In this document: piece by piece, positions 28,023 to 36,647 of the stretch
Position numbering within the stretch: the stretch's first letter is position 1
Layout: every line of letters starts with the position of its first letter
Position numbers and translations under genes: made by a program
The notes under the pieces: model-generated
Told to the model about the DNA's origin: nothing
What the model saw: the letters and a program-made list of their open reading frames with translations, nothing else
The model's database searches: none
From: Polyangiaceae bacterium UTPRO1
GTDB lineage: Bacteria > Desulfobacterota > Binatia > UTPRO1
Length of the DNA: 44,456 nucleotides
NCBI GenBank assembly: GCA_002050235.1
Contig: MWST01000039.1
Location: forward strand, 1 to 44,456
Direction of reading: 5' to 3'

Positions 28023-28661
28023 ATGATGCCCGAGATGCGCGCGCCGCTCTGGCGCAACCCGTACGTACTGGCTGTCGCGACCGCCTGCGTGGCAGCAGCG
28101 CTGCTGCGGCCGCTCCTCCGCCCGGAGCCGGAGCCGCTGCCGGTGCTCGGCACGCTCCCGGAATTCGCCCTGATCGATTCCTCGGGGAGGCCGTTCGGCA
28201 CCACCGAGCTCGCCGGCAAGGTCTGGGTCGCGAGCTTCTTCTTCACCCGCTGCCCGTCGGTATGCCCGCTCATCATGGCCCGCATGGGCGAGCTGCAACG
28301 GCGCCTCGCTGCCGCCGGCGTCGCCGACGTTCGCCTCGTCAGCATCACCGTGGATCCCGAACACGACACGCCCGAGGTGCTGCGCGCCGCCGAGCCGCGC
28401 TACGGCGTCGACCCGGGACGCTGGACGCTCCTCACCGGGCCGCGCGAGCGCCTGCACGAGCTCCTGGTCTCGGGCTTCCACGTGCCCGGTCTCGACGCCG
28501 CGGCGCTCGCCGACGGTGACATCCCGCACACCACCAAGCTGGCGCTAGTCGACGGCGTCGGCCGCATCCGCAGCTACTACGGCTCGGACGAAGAAGGCGC
28601 CGCCGAGGTCCTCCGCCACGCCCTGCGCCTGCTCGCGACGGCCCGCGGCCGCGACTCCTGA
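28023..28661 (+). CDS. Sco1/SenC-family copper chaperone or thiol oxidoreductase
   Basis: 212 residues. A single N-terminal membrane helix (about 12-30) anchors a thioredoxin-like domain on the periplasmic side. The Cu(I)-binding pair Cys77 and Cys81 is in FFFTRCPSVCPLIM, and the third ligand His169 in IPHTTKLALVDG. SITVDPEHDTPEVL is the usual Sco wording. These proteins deliver copper to the CuA centre of cytochrome oxidase or keep its thiols reduced. No oxidase subunit gene lies within the window, so the target is unknown. It is the third copper-related locus here. Confidence 0.93.
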   Translation: MMPEMRAPLWRNPYVLAVATACVAAALLRPLLRPEPEPLPVLGTLPEFALIDSSGRPFGTTELAGKVWVASFFFTRCPSVCPLIMARMGELQRRLAAAGVADVRLVSITVDPEHDTPEVLRAAEPRYGVDPGRWTLLTGPRERLHELLVSGFHVPGLDAAALADGDIPHTTKLALVDGVGRIRSYYGSDEEGAAEVLRHALRLLATARGRDS

Positions 28662-28663
28662 GA

Positions 28664-28677
28664 GGCGCCCGGGCGCC
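28664..28677. terminator. Palindrome after the Sco gene
   Basis: GGCGCCCGGGCGCC is a perfect 14-base palindrome starting two bases after the Sco-gene stop. It lies in the 105-base gap to the convergent UbiB-family gene and is a likely terminator. Confidence 0.45.
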
Positions 28678-28692
28678 CGCGGCCGGCGCGCC

Positions 28693-28805
28693 GGATCACG
28701 CGCCGCACCGGCCGCCGCCGAACACCGCCCGTGCGATCGCTGCTTCGGTGCCGAAGGGCTCGGGGATCACGCGCCGCGTGGAGCGCCGCCGAACATCGCT
28801 CTCGC
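28693..28805. repeat. Imperfect duplication across the UbiB-gene stop
   Basis: About 44 bases at 28693-28736 match 28764-28807 (offset 71, around 9 mismatches). The rear copy includes the stop codon and last residues (ARAMFGGAPRGA) of the UbiB-family gene; the other copy encodes ARAVFGGGRCGA plus a stop in another frame, so the gene's end appears to have been duplicated and shifted. Confidence 0.6.
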
Positions 28806-30179
28806 GAGGTACGGCGTCAGCACCGCGGCGACGTCCACCTCCGATCCGAGCTGCTTGCCGATCCCCGACAGCAGCCCGAGCACGCGGCCGACCAACAGGA
28901 TATCGCCGGGCAGCTCGACGATCGGGTTGGCGCGCATGATCCGCGGCATCTCGGCGTTGACGAGGTTCACGAGCTCGCGATCGGCGTAAGCGCGCTTGTT
29001 GCGGATCGTCCAGCCGAGGAAGGCCTCGCCGAGCCACCACAGGCTCTCGTCGGAGTCGTCGCGGGTCTTGAAGCCGAGAGCGCGAAAGGCCGCCGCCACC
29101 GCGGCGCGGTCGCCGCTCATGATGGCGGCCGCGAGCCGGGCGATGCCCGCCGCGAACCCCGGCGGCAGGTCCTTCGCGAGACCGAAGTCGAGGAGCACCA
29201 GACGTCCGTCGCTCCGTACCAGGATGTTGCCGGGGTGCGGGTCGGCGTGGAAGAAGCCGTGGACCAGGATCTGCTCGCAGAAGACCTCGAGGAGGCGGCG
29301 GGCGAGATCCTTGGGGTCGATGCCGAGGCGGTGCAGCGCCTCGACGTCGGTGATCCGCACTCCCGGCTCGTAGGCCATCACCAGGAGCCGTTTGGTGGAG
29401 AGCTCCCGCACCACGAGCGGCACCACGACGTCGCTGCGGTCGGCGAGGGCGCGGCGCATGCGGTCGGCGTTGTCCGCCTCGACCGCGAAATCGAGCTCGC
29501 GCGGCACGTACTTCTCGACCTCGTCGGTGACGATGCGAAAATCGAAATCGGGCTCGAGCCGCGCCAGTACGCGCACCAGGAAGGCGAAGTTCTTGAGGTC
29601 GATGGCGACCAGCCGCGCGATGTCCGGATACTGGACCTTGACCGCCACCTCGCGGCCGTCGCGCAGGCGACCGCGGTGGACCTGCGCCAGCGACGCCGAC
29701 GCCAGCGGCGCCGGATCGAGCTCGGTGAAGACCTCGCGCCACGGTCGTCCGAGCTCGCGCTCGATCGCGCCGGCGATGACGGCGAGCGGCCGCGGCGGCA
29801 CGCGGTCCTGGAGCCGCGAGAGGATCGTCACGTAGTCCGCAGGGAGGATGTCGGCGCGCGAGCCCAAGAACTGGCACACCTTGATCGGCAGCCCCTCCAG
29901 GCGGATCGCCATGCGGTAGACGGCGCGGGCGCTGCGGCGGTCGCGACGGGCATAGCGCGTCCGCGCATTCGGCCAGCCGAGCCGGGTCGTGAGCTGGACG
30001 AGCTTGTAGCCGGCGTAGATGCGGGCCACGAGCGCGGCGACGATGGCGAAGCGCCGCCAGGCGCTCTCCGGCGGGACCTCGCGAACCGCTGCGCGCGCGT
30101 CGCCGCACCGCCTCGGCGCTGCGACCGTTGCGATCGGCGCTCCCGGCGAGCCCGATGCGCTGCCGCTCGCGCCGCTCAT
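28767..30179 (-). CDS. UbiB/AarF/ABC1-family atypical kinase
   Basis: 470 residues. Seen motifs: IKVCQFLGSRADILP (the place of the family's KxGQ motif, with Cys instead of Gly), LQDRVPP, the Ala-rich nucleotide loop ASASLAQVHRGRL, VAVKVQYPDI (ATP Lys), catalytic HADPHPGNILV, and LLDFGLAK (metal Asp). These proteins are protein-kinase-like ATPases that support ubiquinone biosynthesis in bacteria and mitochondria. The last 60 or so residues contain a hydrophobic stretch (LPGDILLVGRVLGLLSGIG), likely membrane-associating, as usual. The ATG overlaps the rsmI stop by 4 bases. The KxGQ change may affect the inhibitory function known for that motif. No ubi genes are nearby. Confidence 0.9.
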   Translation of the reverse strand: MSGASGSASGSPGAPIATVAAPRRCGDARAAVREVPPESAWRRFAIVAALVARIYAGYKLVQLTTRLGWPNARTRYARRDRRSARAVYRMAIRLEGLPIKVCQFLGSRADILPADYVTILSRLQDRVPPRPLAVIAGAIERELGRPWREVFTELDPAPLASASLAQVHRGRLRDGREVAVKVQYPDIARLVAIDLKNFAFLVRVLARLEPDFDFRIVTDEVEKYVPRELDFAVEADNADRMRRALADRSDVVVPLVVRELSTKRLLVMAYEPGVRITDVEALHRLGIDPKDLARRLLEVFCEQILVHGFFHADPHPGNILVRSDGRLVLLDFGLAKDLPPGFAAGIARLAAAIMSGDRAAVAAAFRALGFKTRDDSDESLWWLGEAFLGWTIRNKRAYADRELVNLVNAEMPRIMRANPIVELPGDILLVGRVLGLLSGIGKQLGSEVDVAAVLTPYLARAMFGGAPRGA

Positions 30180-31018
30180 GCGCGCTCGAGCGCGAGGACG
30201 AGCCGGTAGACGGCGCGGCGGTTGAGGCCGCGCTCGCGGGCAAGCGCGGCAGCGACGTCGCGGACGCTGGCACCGGCGGCACGCCGGCGCCGAACCTCGT
30301 CCGCGAGCGCGGTGTCGTCCACGTCGATCCGGTCGGGCTCCGACGCGGGCGCGCCCGCGACTCCGATCACGAACTCCCCTTTCGCGACCAGCGTCTTCGC
30401 CCGCACCGCCAGCGCCGCCAGATCGCCGCGCACGATCTCCTCGTGGAGCTTGGTGAGCTCGCGGCCGATCGCCGCGGGTCGGGCGCCGAAGGCGGCCACC
30501 ATGTCGGCGAGCGCAGCCACAAGGCGCGGTCCGGTCTCGAAACAGACGAGCGTCCGCGGCTCCGCGGCGAGGGCGGTCAGGCGGCGGCGACGCTCCGCTG
30601 CCCGGGCGGGAAGGAAGCCCTCGAACGTGAAGCGATCGGTCGGCAGACCCGATACCGGCAGAAACGCAGTGAGAGCCGACGGACCCGGCACCGGCACGAC
30701 GGGCGCGCCGGCCGCGATCGCCGCCCGGATCAGTCGGTAGCCGGGGTCGGCGATACCCGGCGTGCCGGCGTCGGACACGAGGGCGATCGAGCGTCCGGCG
30801 GCGAGCTCGGCCACGAGCGCGGGAGCGCGCGCCGCCTCGACCGCGTCATAATAGCTCCGCAGCGGCTTGCGGATGCCCAGGTGCGCCAGCAGCCGCCCGG
30901 TCCGCCGCGTATCCTCGGCAGCCACGAGATCGACCGCAGCGAGGGTCGCCCGCGCCCGGGCCGTGAGATCCTCGAGATTCCCGATCGGTGTTGCGACTAC
31001 GTAGAGGATCCCCGTCAT
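30176..31018 (-). CDS. rsmI: 16S rRNA (cytidine-1402-2'-O)-methyltransferase
   Basis: 280 residues from the ATG at 31016-31018 (MTGILYVVATPIGNLEDLT, the standard beginning). Tetrapyrrole-methylase fold: TPIGNLEDLT, AAEDTRRTGRLL, SLVSDAGTPGIADPGYRL (SAM site), VPVPGPSALTAFLPVSGLPTDRF, and FEGFLP. It 2'-O-methylates C1402 of 16S rRNA using SAM. The C-terminal 80 residues include a helix-turn-helix-like segment (AGASVRDVAAALARERGLNRRAVYRLVLALE), common in this family. First gene of a two-gene unit with the UbiB-like kinase. Confidence 0.95.
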   Translation of the reverse strand: MTGILYVVATPIGNLEDLTARARATLAAVDLVAAEDTRRTGRLLAHLGIRKPLRSYYDAVEAARAPALVAELAAGRSIALVSDAGTPGIADPGYRLIRAAIAAGAPVVPVPGPSALTAFLPVSGLPTDRFTFEGFLPARAAERRRRLTALAAEPRTLVCFETGPRLVAALADMVAAFGARPAAIGRELTKLHEEIVRGDLAALAVRAKTLVAKGEFVIGVAGAPASEPDRIDVDDTALADEVRRRRAAGASVRDVAAALARERGLNRRAVYRLVLALERA

Positions 31019-31167
31019 GTGCTCTCGCGTTGCTGTCACGGAACATCGCAGCGGACAACCGGGCAGTGCATGGTGATCGGCCGCCGGCGCCGCGCAATGC
31101 GAGCGCGGCGCGCCGCTCCTTGGACGTAGACCCGGCGAGCGATGCGGGCTAGGAGTCGACGCCGGGC

Positions 31168-33123
31168 ATGGGGAAGAGTGCACGCCGGCGACGCGAACGA
31201 ATGCCGCCGACGAACGCATCCGCACCCGCCGTCGTTCCCGGGCCGTGGCCGACGTGGCCGGCCGGCGAGTCGGCGCGCTGGCCGTCGATAGCGCTCGTCG
31301 TCGGCATAGCGCTGGTCGCCCGGGTCGTCGCCCTCGCGGCGATGACGGCGACGCCATATCTTCGAATCGACAATATCGACGCGCGCAGCTACCACGCGTG
31401 GGCGAACGGGATACTCGCTGGCGCCTGGCTCCCGGCCGGACATTTCTATCAGTCGCCCGTCTACGCCTACTACCTAGCCGTCGTGGCGGCGTTCTGCGGC
31501 GACTCACCGTGGCCGCCGCGCGTTATCCAGGCTCTGCTCGGCGCCGCCAGCACCGGTCTGCTCACCGTCATCGGCGCGACGATCTTCGACCGCCGCGTCG
31601 GCGTCATCGCCGGGCTCCTGCTCGCGATCTACGGCCCGATGATCCTCGAGGAGATCTCGCTCGGCAAAACGTCGCTCCTCGTCTTCGGGAGCCTCGTCGG
31701 GTTCATGCTCTTCCTGCGCGCGCTCGCGGCCCGACGGGGGGACGTCATGGTCGCCGCCGGTCTCGTCCTCGGCGTCACCGTGATCGGCGTCGGGCAGTGG
31801 CTCCCGGCGCTCCTCGGACTCGCTCTCTACACCGGCTCCGGCAGCGCCGCGCCGAAGCACGCCGCCCGCCGTCTCGCAGCGTGCTTCCTCGGCGGCGCCC
31901 TGTTGGCGCTGGCGCCCCTCATCCTGTGGAACAGCTGGCAGGGCGGCGGCCTCATGCTGACGAGCGGCGACGCGGGGCTGAACCTCTACCTCGGCAATAA
32001 CCCGCTCACGACCGGACTCTCCGGCCGCCCGCAGGGCCTCCGCGACGTGCCCGAATTCGAGGAGGGCGACTCGCGGCGCCTCGCCGAGCGCGACGCCGGG
32101 CACGCGCTCACGCCGGCGGGCGTCTCCCGCCACTGGGCGCGCAAGGCGGTAGGCTGGGCAGCAGCGCATCCGGGGGACTTCGTCGCGACCACCGCGAAGA
32201 AGATAGCCGTCCTCTGGAACAGCTACGAGATCCCCGACAGCTACCACTTCGCGTTCATTAGAGCGCAGTACATGTCCTGGCTCTGGGCCGGGACGAGCTT
32301 CGCGATCGTCGGACCGCTCGGACTCCTCGGACTCGTGCTCGCGGTCCGACACCGTCCGGCGCGGCCGCTCTACGTCGTCTGCCTCGGCTATCTCGGAGTT
32401 GTCGCGCTCTTCTACGTGCGCTCGCGCTACCGCATGCCGGCGGTGCCGTTTCTGATGGTGTTCGCGGCGGCCGTGGTCGACTGGACTATCCGCATCCTGC
32501 CGCGCGAGGACTGGCGACCGCTCGCCGTGCTCGCAGCCGGACTCGTCGTCGCCGGTTTCTTCGTGAACCACCCCTACTGCGAACCGGCGATTGCGGACGC
32601 TCCCGCGCTCTGCCTCGACGGCGACGTCTGGTTCGACGGCGAGTGGCAGAAGCTCGCCGAGGCGCACGAACGCAGCGGCGACCTCGCCGCTGCCCTCGCC
32701 GATCTCGGCCGCGCCGCAGCGACCGAATCACAGCGCAGTCCTGGACAGACCCAGCTCTGGATCGGCCGGCTAGAGGTCGCGCTGGCCGAGGGCGCGAGCG
32801 GAGCCGCGCAGCAGTCGCATCTCGCTGCCGCGCTGCCCGCCCTCGAGCGAGCCATCGGGCACGGCTTCCACGTCTGGGAAGCAGCGGCCTACCTGGCGAC
32901 GGCGCAGCGGCTGAGCGGGCGCCCCGAGGAGGCGCTGGCGGCGAGTCGGCGCGCGGTGCAAGCGCGGCCGCACGATCCGCACGTCCTGATGCAAGCCCTA
33001 CGCCTCCGGGCGGCGCTCGGACGCTGTGACAGCGCCGCGGAGATCCGGGAAGAGCTCCGCCGGCTGCAGCCGCGCAATATCCAGGCAGACGCGGTGCTGG
33101 CGAGCTGCCGGAGCGGCGACTGA
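31168..33123 (+). CDS. GT39-like membrane glycosyltransferase with TPR C-terminus
   Basis: 651 residues; an ATG at 31201 is an alternative start. Eleven or so membrane helices up to about residue 480 follow the ArnT/PMT (GT39/GT-C) plan. The first periplasmic loop has RIDNIDARSYHAWANGIL, with acidic residues where the lipid-phosphate-sugar donor is used, and HFYQSPVYAYYLA. After the last helix come about 165 soluble residues rich in Ala/Leu/Arg with tetratricopeptide-like helices (SGDLAAALADLGRAAA, RPEEALAASRRAVQARPHD). It probably transfers a sugar from a polyprenyl-phosphate donor to lipid, polysaccharide or protein on the periplasmic side. The acceptor is unknown; the TPR part may dock a partner. 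Convergent with the SGNH hydrolase. Confidence 0.85.
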   Translation: MGKSARRRRERMPPTNASAPAVVPGPWPTWPAGESARWPSIALVVGIALVARVVALAAMTATPYLRIDNIDARSYHAWANGILAGAWLPAGHFYQSPVYAYYLAVVAAFCGDSPWPPRVIQALLGAASTGLLTVIGATIFDRRVGVIAGLLLAIYGPMILEEISLGKTSLLVFGSLVGFMLFLRALAARRGDVMVAAGLVLGVTVIGVGQWLPALLGLALYTGSGSAAPKHAARRLAACFLGGALLALAPLILWNSWQGGGLMLTSGDAGLNLYLGNNPLTTGLSGRPQGLRDVPEFEEGDSRRLAERDAGHALTPAGVSRHWARKAVGWAAAHPGDFVATTAKKIAVLWNSYEIPDSYHFAFIRAQYMSWLWAGTSFAIVGPLGLLGLVLAVRHRPARPLYVVCLGYLGVVALFYVRSRYRMPAVPFLMVFAAAVVDWTIRILPREDWRPLAVLAAGLVVAGFFVNHPYCEPAIADAPALCLDGDVWFDGEWQKLAEAHERSGDLAAALADLGRAAATESQRSPGQTQLWIGRLEVALAEGASGAAQQSHLAAALPALERAIGHGFHVWEAAAYLATAQRLSGRPEEALAASRRAVQARPHDPHVLMQALRLRAALGRCDSAAEIREELRRLQPRNIQADAVLASCRSGD

Positions 33124-33148
33124 GCGCCCGGCCGGGCGCTCAGTCGCC
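33115..33148. terminator. 34-base perfect palindrome containing both stop codons
   Basis: Bases 33115-33148 read the same on both strands. The plus-strand TGA (33121-33123) and the minus-strand stop (TCA, 33140-33142) both lie inside it. A hairpin of up to 17 base pairs can form in either transcript, which makes an efficient bidirectional terminator. Confidence 0.7.
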
Positions 33149-34105
33149 CGGAGCGGCCGCGCCGCGTAGCCACGCGAATACCGTCGCCGCGATCAGCCGG
33201 TGGCCGGAGGCGGTCGGATGGTGCCAATCGGCTTGGTAGAGCTCATCGCCCGCTGCGGCGAGAAAAGCCGGCTGCGTATCGATGACCGGTGTGCCGGTCC
33301 GCTCGCCGACGGTGCGAATCACGGCGTCGATCGCGATCTCTCCCGGGTGCCGATCGCGAATGAGATAGTCGCCTTCGCCGATCGGCGTTCGACCGAAGAG
33401 CGCGTGATAGTACTCGCTCCTCGTGTAGGGATTGGGCGGCAGATCCTGGTGCGGGTAGGTGAGGAAGGCGCACGGAACGCCGGCCGCGTGGCACATGGCG
33501 GCGATGCGCTCGAGGTTGGCGCGCGCGATCTCTTGATAGGCGCGGAAGTCGTAGAGCTGCATGCTGGTCGTCTGCGGGACGACCGCGACGTCGTCGAGGA
33601 CGAGCGTCAGGCTGCGATACGTCGCGGCGTGCTTCAACACCCGGTAGAGGCGCGAGCGCGCGAGCCAGAGATCGAGGCGCGCGGTCCACGGCACCGTGCG
33701 GGCGCGCGCCACCGCCCAGGCGGCGAAGTCGCCGTCGTTGGCGTTCCAGCTCGTCATCACCAGGACGAGGCGCGCGTCGCCCGCCGCCAGCGCCTTCGCC
33801 ACCTCCGCTATCGCCGCCGAGCTCGAACGGCCGGGCTCGGCGAGCGTCTGCACGCGGACGTCGCCCTCGCCGGCCGCACCGAGCATACGGGCCAGCACCT
33901 GCGGCCAGGCCTCGCTCCGCCCCACTCCTTGCCCGTACGTGAAGGAGTCTCCGATGCAATAGATGGTACCGGCACCGGCGAGCGTCGGCGGCAACGCTTG
34001 GTCGCGGCGCAGCACGAAGCTTGCGAGGCGAATCGAACCCTCGGCAAGGGCCAGGATGGAGGCGAACCAGACGAGGACGACGGCGGCGCGACGGCAGGCG
34101 ACCAC
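33140..34105 (-). CDS. SGNH/GDSL-type hydrolase, membrane-anchored
   Basis: 321 residues from a GTG at 34103-34105, chosen because it sits just ahead of a membrane helix (AAVVLVWFASILALA) and avoids overlap with the upstream gene; a TTG at 34204 is also open. Block I is IYCIGDSFTYGQGVG (nucleophile Ser in GDS), a Gly/Asn-type block follows (LVMTSWNANDGDF), and block V is the catalytic ADWHHPTASGHRLIA (Asp and His). Such enzymes deacetylate or deacylate polysaccharides, peptidoglycan or lipids. The N-terminal anchor and orientation next to two GT39-like genes suggest modification of a surface glycan, an inference. Confidence 0.85.
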   Translation of the reverse strand: MVACRRAAVVLVWFASILALAEGSIRLASFVLRRDQALPPTLAGAGTIYCIGDSFTYGQGVGRSEAWPQVLARMLGAAGEGDVRVQTLAEPGRSSSAAIAEVAKALAAGDARLVLVMTSWNANDGDFAAWAVARARTVPWTARLDLWLARSRLYRVLKHAATYRSLTLVLDDVAVVPQTTSMQLYDFRAYQEIARANLERIAAMCHAAGVPCAFLTYPHQDLPPNPYTRSEYYHALFGRTPIGEGDYLIRDRHPGEIAIDAVIRTVGERTGTPVIDTQPAFLAAAGDELYQADWHHPTASGHRLIAATVFAWLRGAAAPGD

Positions 34106-34154
34106 GAGCCGATAGCCTATTCCACATCCGGGCGCGTCGGCGCGATCCGAGCCC

Positions 34155-35777
34155 TCACCGCGCCGACTCCGCCGCCGCGAGCCGGCGGGCCGCGTCGGCG
34201 CCAACGTCGAAGACGAGGAGCGAACGGCCGATCAACGCCGTCGGCGCGAGACGATCGAGCCACGACCACTGGCCGCGCCGGACTCCGATCATGCGCTCGC
34301 CTGCGTACGTGATCGCGTAAGGATATCCCGCGAGGTAGTTGGCGCTCACGACGTATCGGCCCGGAGCCGGCGCCGCCGGCGGCAACGTCCACTCGAGGCC
34401 GTAGAGTCCGGGGTCGACATGCCCGAAGTACGCGAGTGCGACCCGGTCCGCGCCTCGCGCGGCGAGCCAGGTCTGCAGACGACCGAGGTCCTGCCCCCAA
34501 TCGAGATTCGAGTCGAGGAGGAGCCGGCGGTGGTGGTCGGCGCTACCCGCGAGCTCGTTGAAGTAGGCGAGGTGGTAGGGTGCGGTCGTCACGCACGCTG
34601 CGAGCTGCCAGAGCGCCAGGGCCCCGACCACGACGGTCGCGCGGCGGTCGTGGAGCATCGCTTCGACGCCGCGGCCGGCGACGACGAAGAAGAATGGTAG
34701 CGCGGGCAGCAGATACCGGACACCGTAGTTCTTCCCGAAATGAAGGGACAGCACGTAGAGGAGTAGGAGCGGCGGTACCACGAACCAGAGGTCGGCGCGC
34801 GCGCGCCGGCGCACCGCGGTGGCGAAGCCCGCGACCACGACCATCAGCGTCGGCAGCGGCGTCTTCACCGCCAGCGCCTCCAGGAAATAGTACCACCAGC
34901 CCGTCTGCGACCACTGGCCATTCAGAAAGGCGGGGAATTCCCCGACGCTGCTCGCATTGACCTGGAAGCGGATGCCTTCGAGCACCGGCGCCGGCAGCGG
35001 GAAGCCGGAGAACCGGTACACGGTGAGGAGCGCGATCCACGCTGCGAGCGCCAGGACGACGAGCCCGTCGGCGAACGCCAGGAGGCGTGCGCGGTCCCAG
35101 CCGCCCCAGCCGGCGGCGAGGAGCAGGGGCGCGAGCGGCGCGAAGATCAAGGTAACGCCCTTCCCCGCCACGCCGAGTCCGAAGAGCGCGCCCGCGATCG
35201 CGGCCCACGAGCGCTCCGCAGTCGCCGCCAGCCGCGCGAGCGCGAAGAACGCCGCGAATACGAGGGCCGTAGCACCCATATCGAGCGTCGCCAGGGCGCC
35301 GTGTGCGATCACCGTCGGCTGCGTGCACCAAAGGAAGAGCGCCGCCAGGGCCGCGCTCGGTGTCGCCGCGCTTCGCGTCCACCACCACAGGAGAGCACCA
35401 GTGGCGACCGCGATGACGATCGTCGTCGTCCGCGCCGCGAAGAAGGCGTCGAGATAGCGCCTCCGGTTCATCTCCATGAAGCGCGTGCCGTATACCCAGG
35501 GACCCCAGCCGGTGCGGTTGTCGCGCCAGCGCGGATCGAGATCGGCCCGTACGTCCATCGCCAGGAGCGGCAACGCCATCACCATCTTGAGCAACGGCGG
35601 GTTGGTCGGGTCGAAGGTGAGATCGCCGGTGACCAGGTGATAATGCCCCGCCGGCAGGTAGACGAACTCGTCGACGGTCGGCGTGTCGGTGCGCGCGACG
35701 ACGAGCGCGTTGACGCCGAGGAACGCGAGCAGCAGGCCGACCAGGCCCCGCTCGACGGCGGGCGTCAGCGCCCGCAT
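34155..35777 (-). CDS. GT39-like membrane glycosyltransferase
   Basis: 540 residues with a helix-rich membrane body of about 10-12 segments. The N-terminal loop has TPTVDEFVYLPAGHYHLVTGD followed by FDPTNPPLLKM, the acidic DE pair and the NPP(L/F) wording of PMT/ArnT-family GT-C transferases. Late in the protein, LLLDSNLDWGQDLGRLQTWL is a motif common to a subfamily of bacterial GT39-like proteins. It likely uses a polyprenyl-phosphate sugar donor. It starts 18 bases after nadE ends and is followed 49 bases later by the SGNH hydrolase, so nitrilase-nadE-GT39-SGNH may form one minus-strand unit. Confidence 0.87.
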   Translation of the reverse strand: MRALTPAVERGLVGLLLAFLGVNALVVARTDTPTVDEFVYLPAGHYHLVTGDLTFDPTNPPLLKMVMALPLLAMDVRADLDPRWRDNRTGWGPWVYGTRFMEMNRRRYLDAFFAARTTTIVIAVATGALLWWWTRSAATPSAALAALFLWCTQPTVIAHGALATLDMGATALVFAAFFALARLAATAERSWAAIAGALFGLGVAGKGVTLIFAPLAPLLLAAGWGGWDRARLLAFADGLVVLALAAWIALLTVYRFSGFPLPAPVLEGIRFQVNASSVGEFPAFLNGQWSQTGWWYYFLEALAVKTPLPTLMVVVAGFATAVRRRARADLWFVVPPLLLLYVLSLHFGKNYGVRYLLPALPFFFVVAGRGVEAMLHDRRATVVVGALALWQLAACVTTAPYHLAYFNELAGSADHHRRLLLDSNLDWGQDLGRLQTWLAARGADRVALAYFGHVDPGLYGLEWTLPPAAPAPGRYVVSANYLAGYPYAITYAGERMIGVRRGQWSWLDRLAPTALIGRSLLVFDVGADAARRLAAAESAR

Positions 35778-35795
35778 CCGCTCCTGCCGGCGCCC

Positions 35796-36647
35796 TCAGC
35801 AGCCCCAATCGCGCGCATAGCGGAAGTCGTGGTCGATCGTCCGCGCCGAGACCTTGGCGATGACCGGAGGTCGGCGCTTGAACTGGGAGCGCCGCACCAT
35901 GCCGGCGACGCGCCGCACGAGAGCAGGTGCGAAGCCCGCCGCCGCGATCTCGTCTTCCTCCCAGCGCTCGTCGATCAGTAGATAGAGGAGGCGGTCGACT
36001 TCTCGGTACGTGAAGCCGAGCTCGTCCTCGTCGGTCTGGCCGTGCCAGAGATCGGCGGACGGCGCCTTGCGGACGACCGGAGCCGGGATGCCGACGCGCT
36101 CCGAGAGCGCCCACACCTGGGTCTTGTAGAGATCGCCGAGCGGATTCAGCGCCGACGCCGTATCGCCGTAGATCGTCCCGTAACCGAGGAGCAGCTCGGT
36201 CTTGTTGCTCGTCCCGAGCACCAGCCCGCGCCAGACGACCGACTGGTCGTAGAGAATGGCCATCCGCTCCCGCGCCATCTTGTTGCCGCGCCGGACCGCG
36301 GCCGCATCGGGAAAAGCGGTGAAATAGGCGTCGATCTGCGGCGTGATCTCGATGGTCCGGATCTCGATCCCGATCGCCTCGGCGACGAGCGCGGCATGCT
36401 CGAGGCTCTCGCGGCTCGACGTGCGGTACGGCATACGGATACCGAGCACGTTCGCAGGTCCGAGGGCCTCGGCCGCAAGGAACGCCGCGAGGCTCGAGTC
36501 GACGCCGCCCGAGAGTCCGAGGACGACCCGCTCGCCGCCGACCTTGCGGACCTCGTTGCGAACGAAACCGGCGAGGATGCGGCGCAGCTCAGGCGCATCC
36601 AGCGGCATCTCGGGGAACTCGCGCGGCGGCCGGCGGGCGGCGCTCAT
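35796..36647 (-). CDS. nadE: NH3-type NAD+ synthetase
   Basis: 283 residues. Adenine-nucleotide-hydrolase fold with the PP-loop [10 protein letters not shown], then [59 protein letters not shown] (ATP and substrate loops) and [15 protein letters not shown]. It amidates and adenylates nicotinic acid adenine dinucleotide to NAD+. The ATG overlaps the upstream nitrilase stop by 4 bases, so ammonia may be supplied by that protein as glutaminase: the two together equal the fused glutamine-dependent NadE found elsewhere. Confidence 0.96.
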   Translation of the reverse strand: MSAARRPPREFPEMPLDAPELRRILAGFVRNEVRKVGGERVVLGLSGGVDSSLAAFLAAEALGPANVLGIRMPYRTSSRESLEHAALVAEAIGIEIRTIEITPQIDAYFTAFPDAAAVRRGNKMARERMAILYDQSVVWRGLVLGTSNKTELLLGYGTIYGDTASALNPLGDLYKTQVWALSERVGIPAPVVRKAPSADLWHGQTDEDELGFTYREVDRLLYLLIDERWEEDEIAAAGFAPALVRRVAGMVRRSQFKRRPPVIAKVSARTIDHDFRYARDWGC

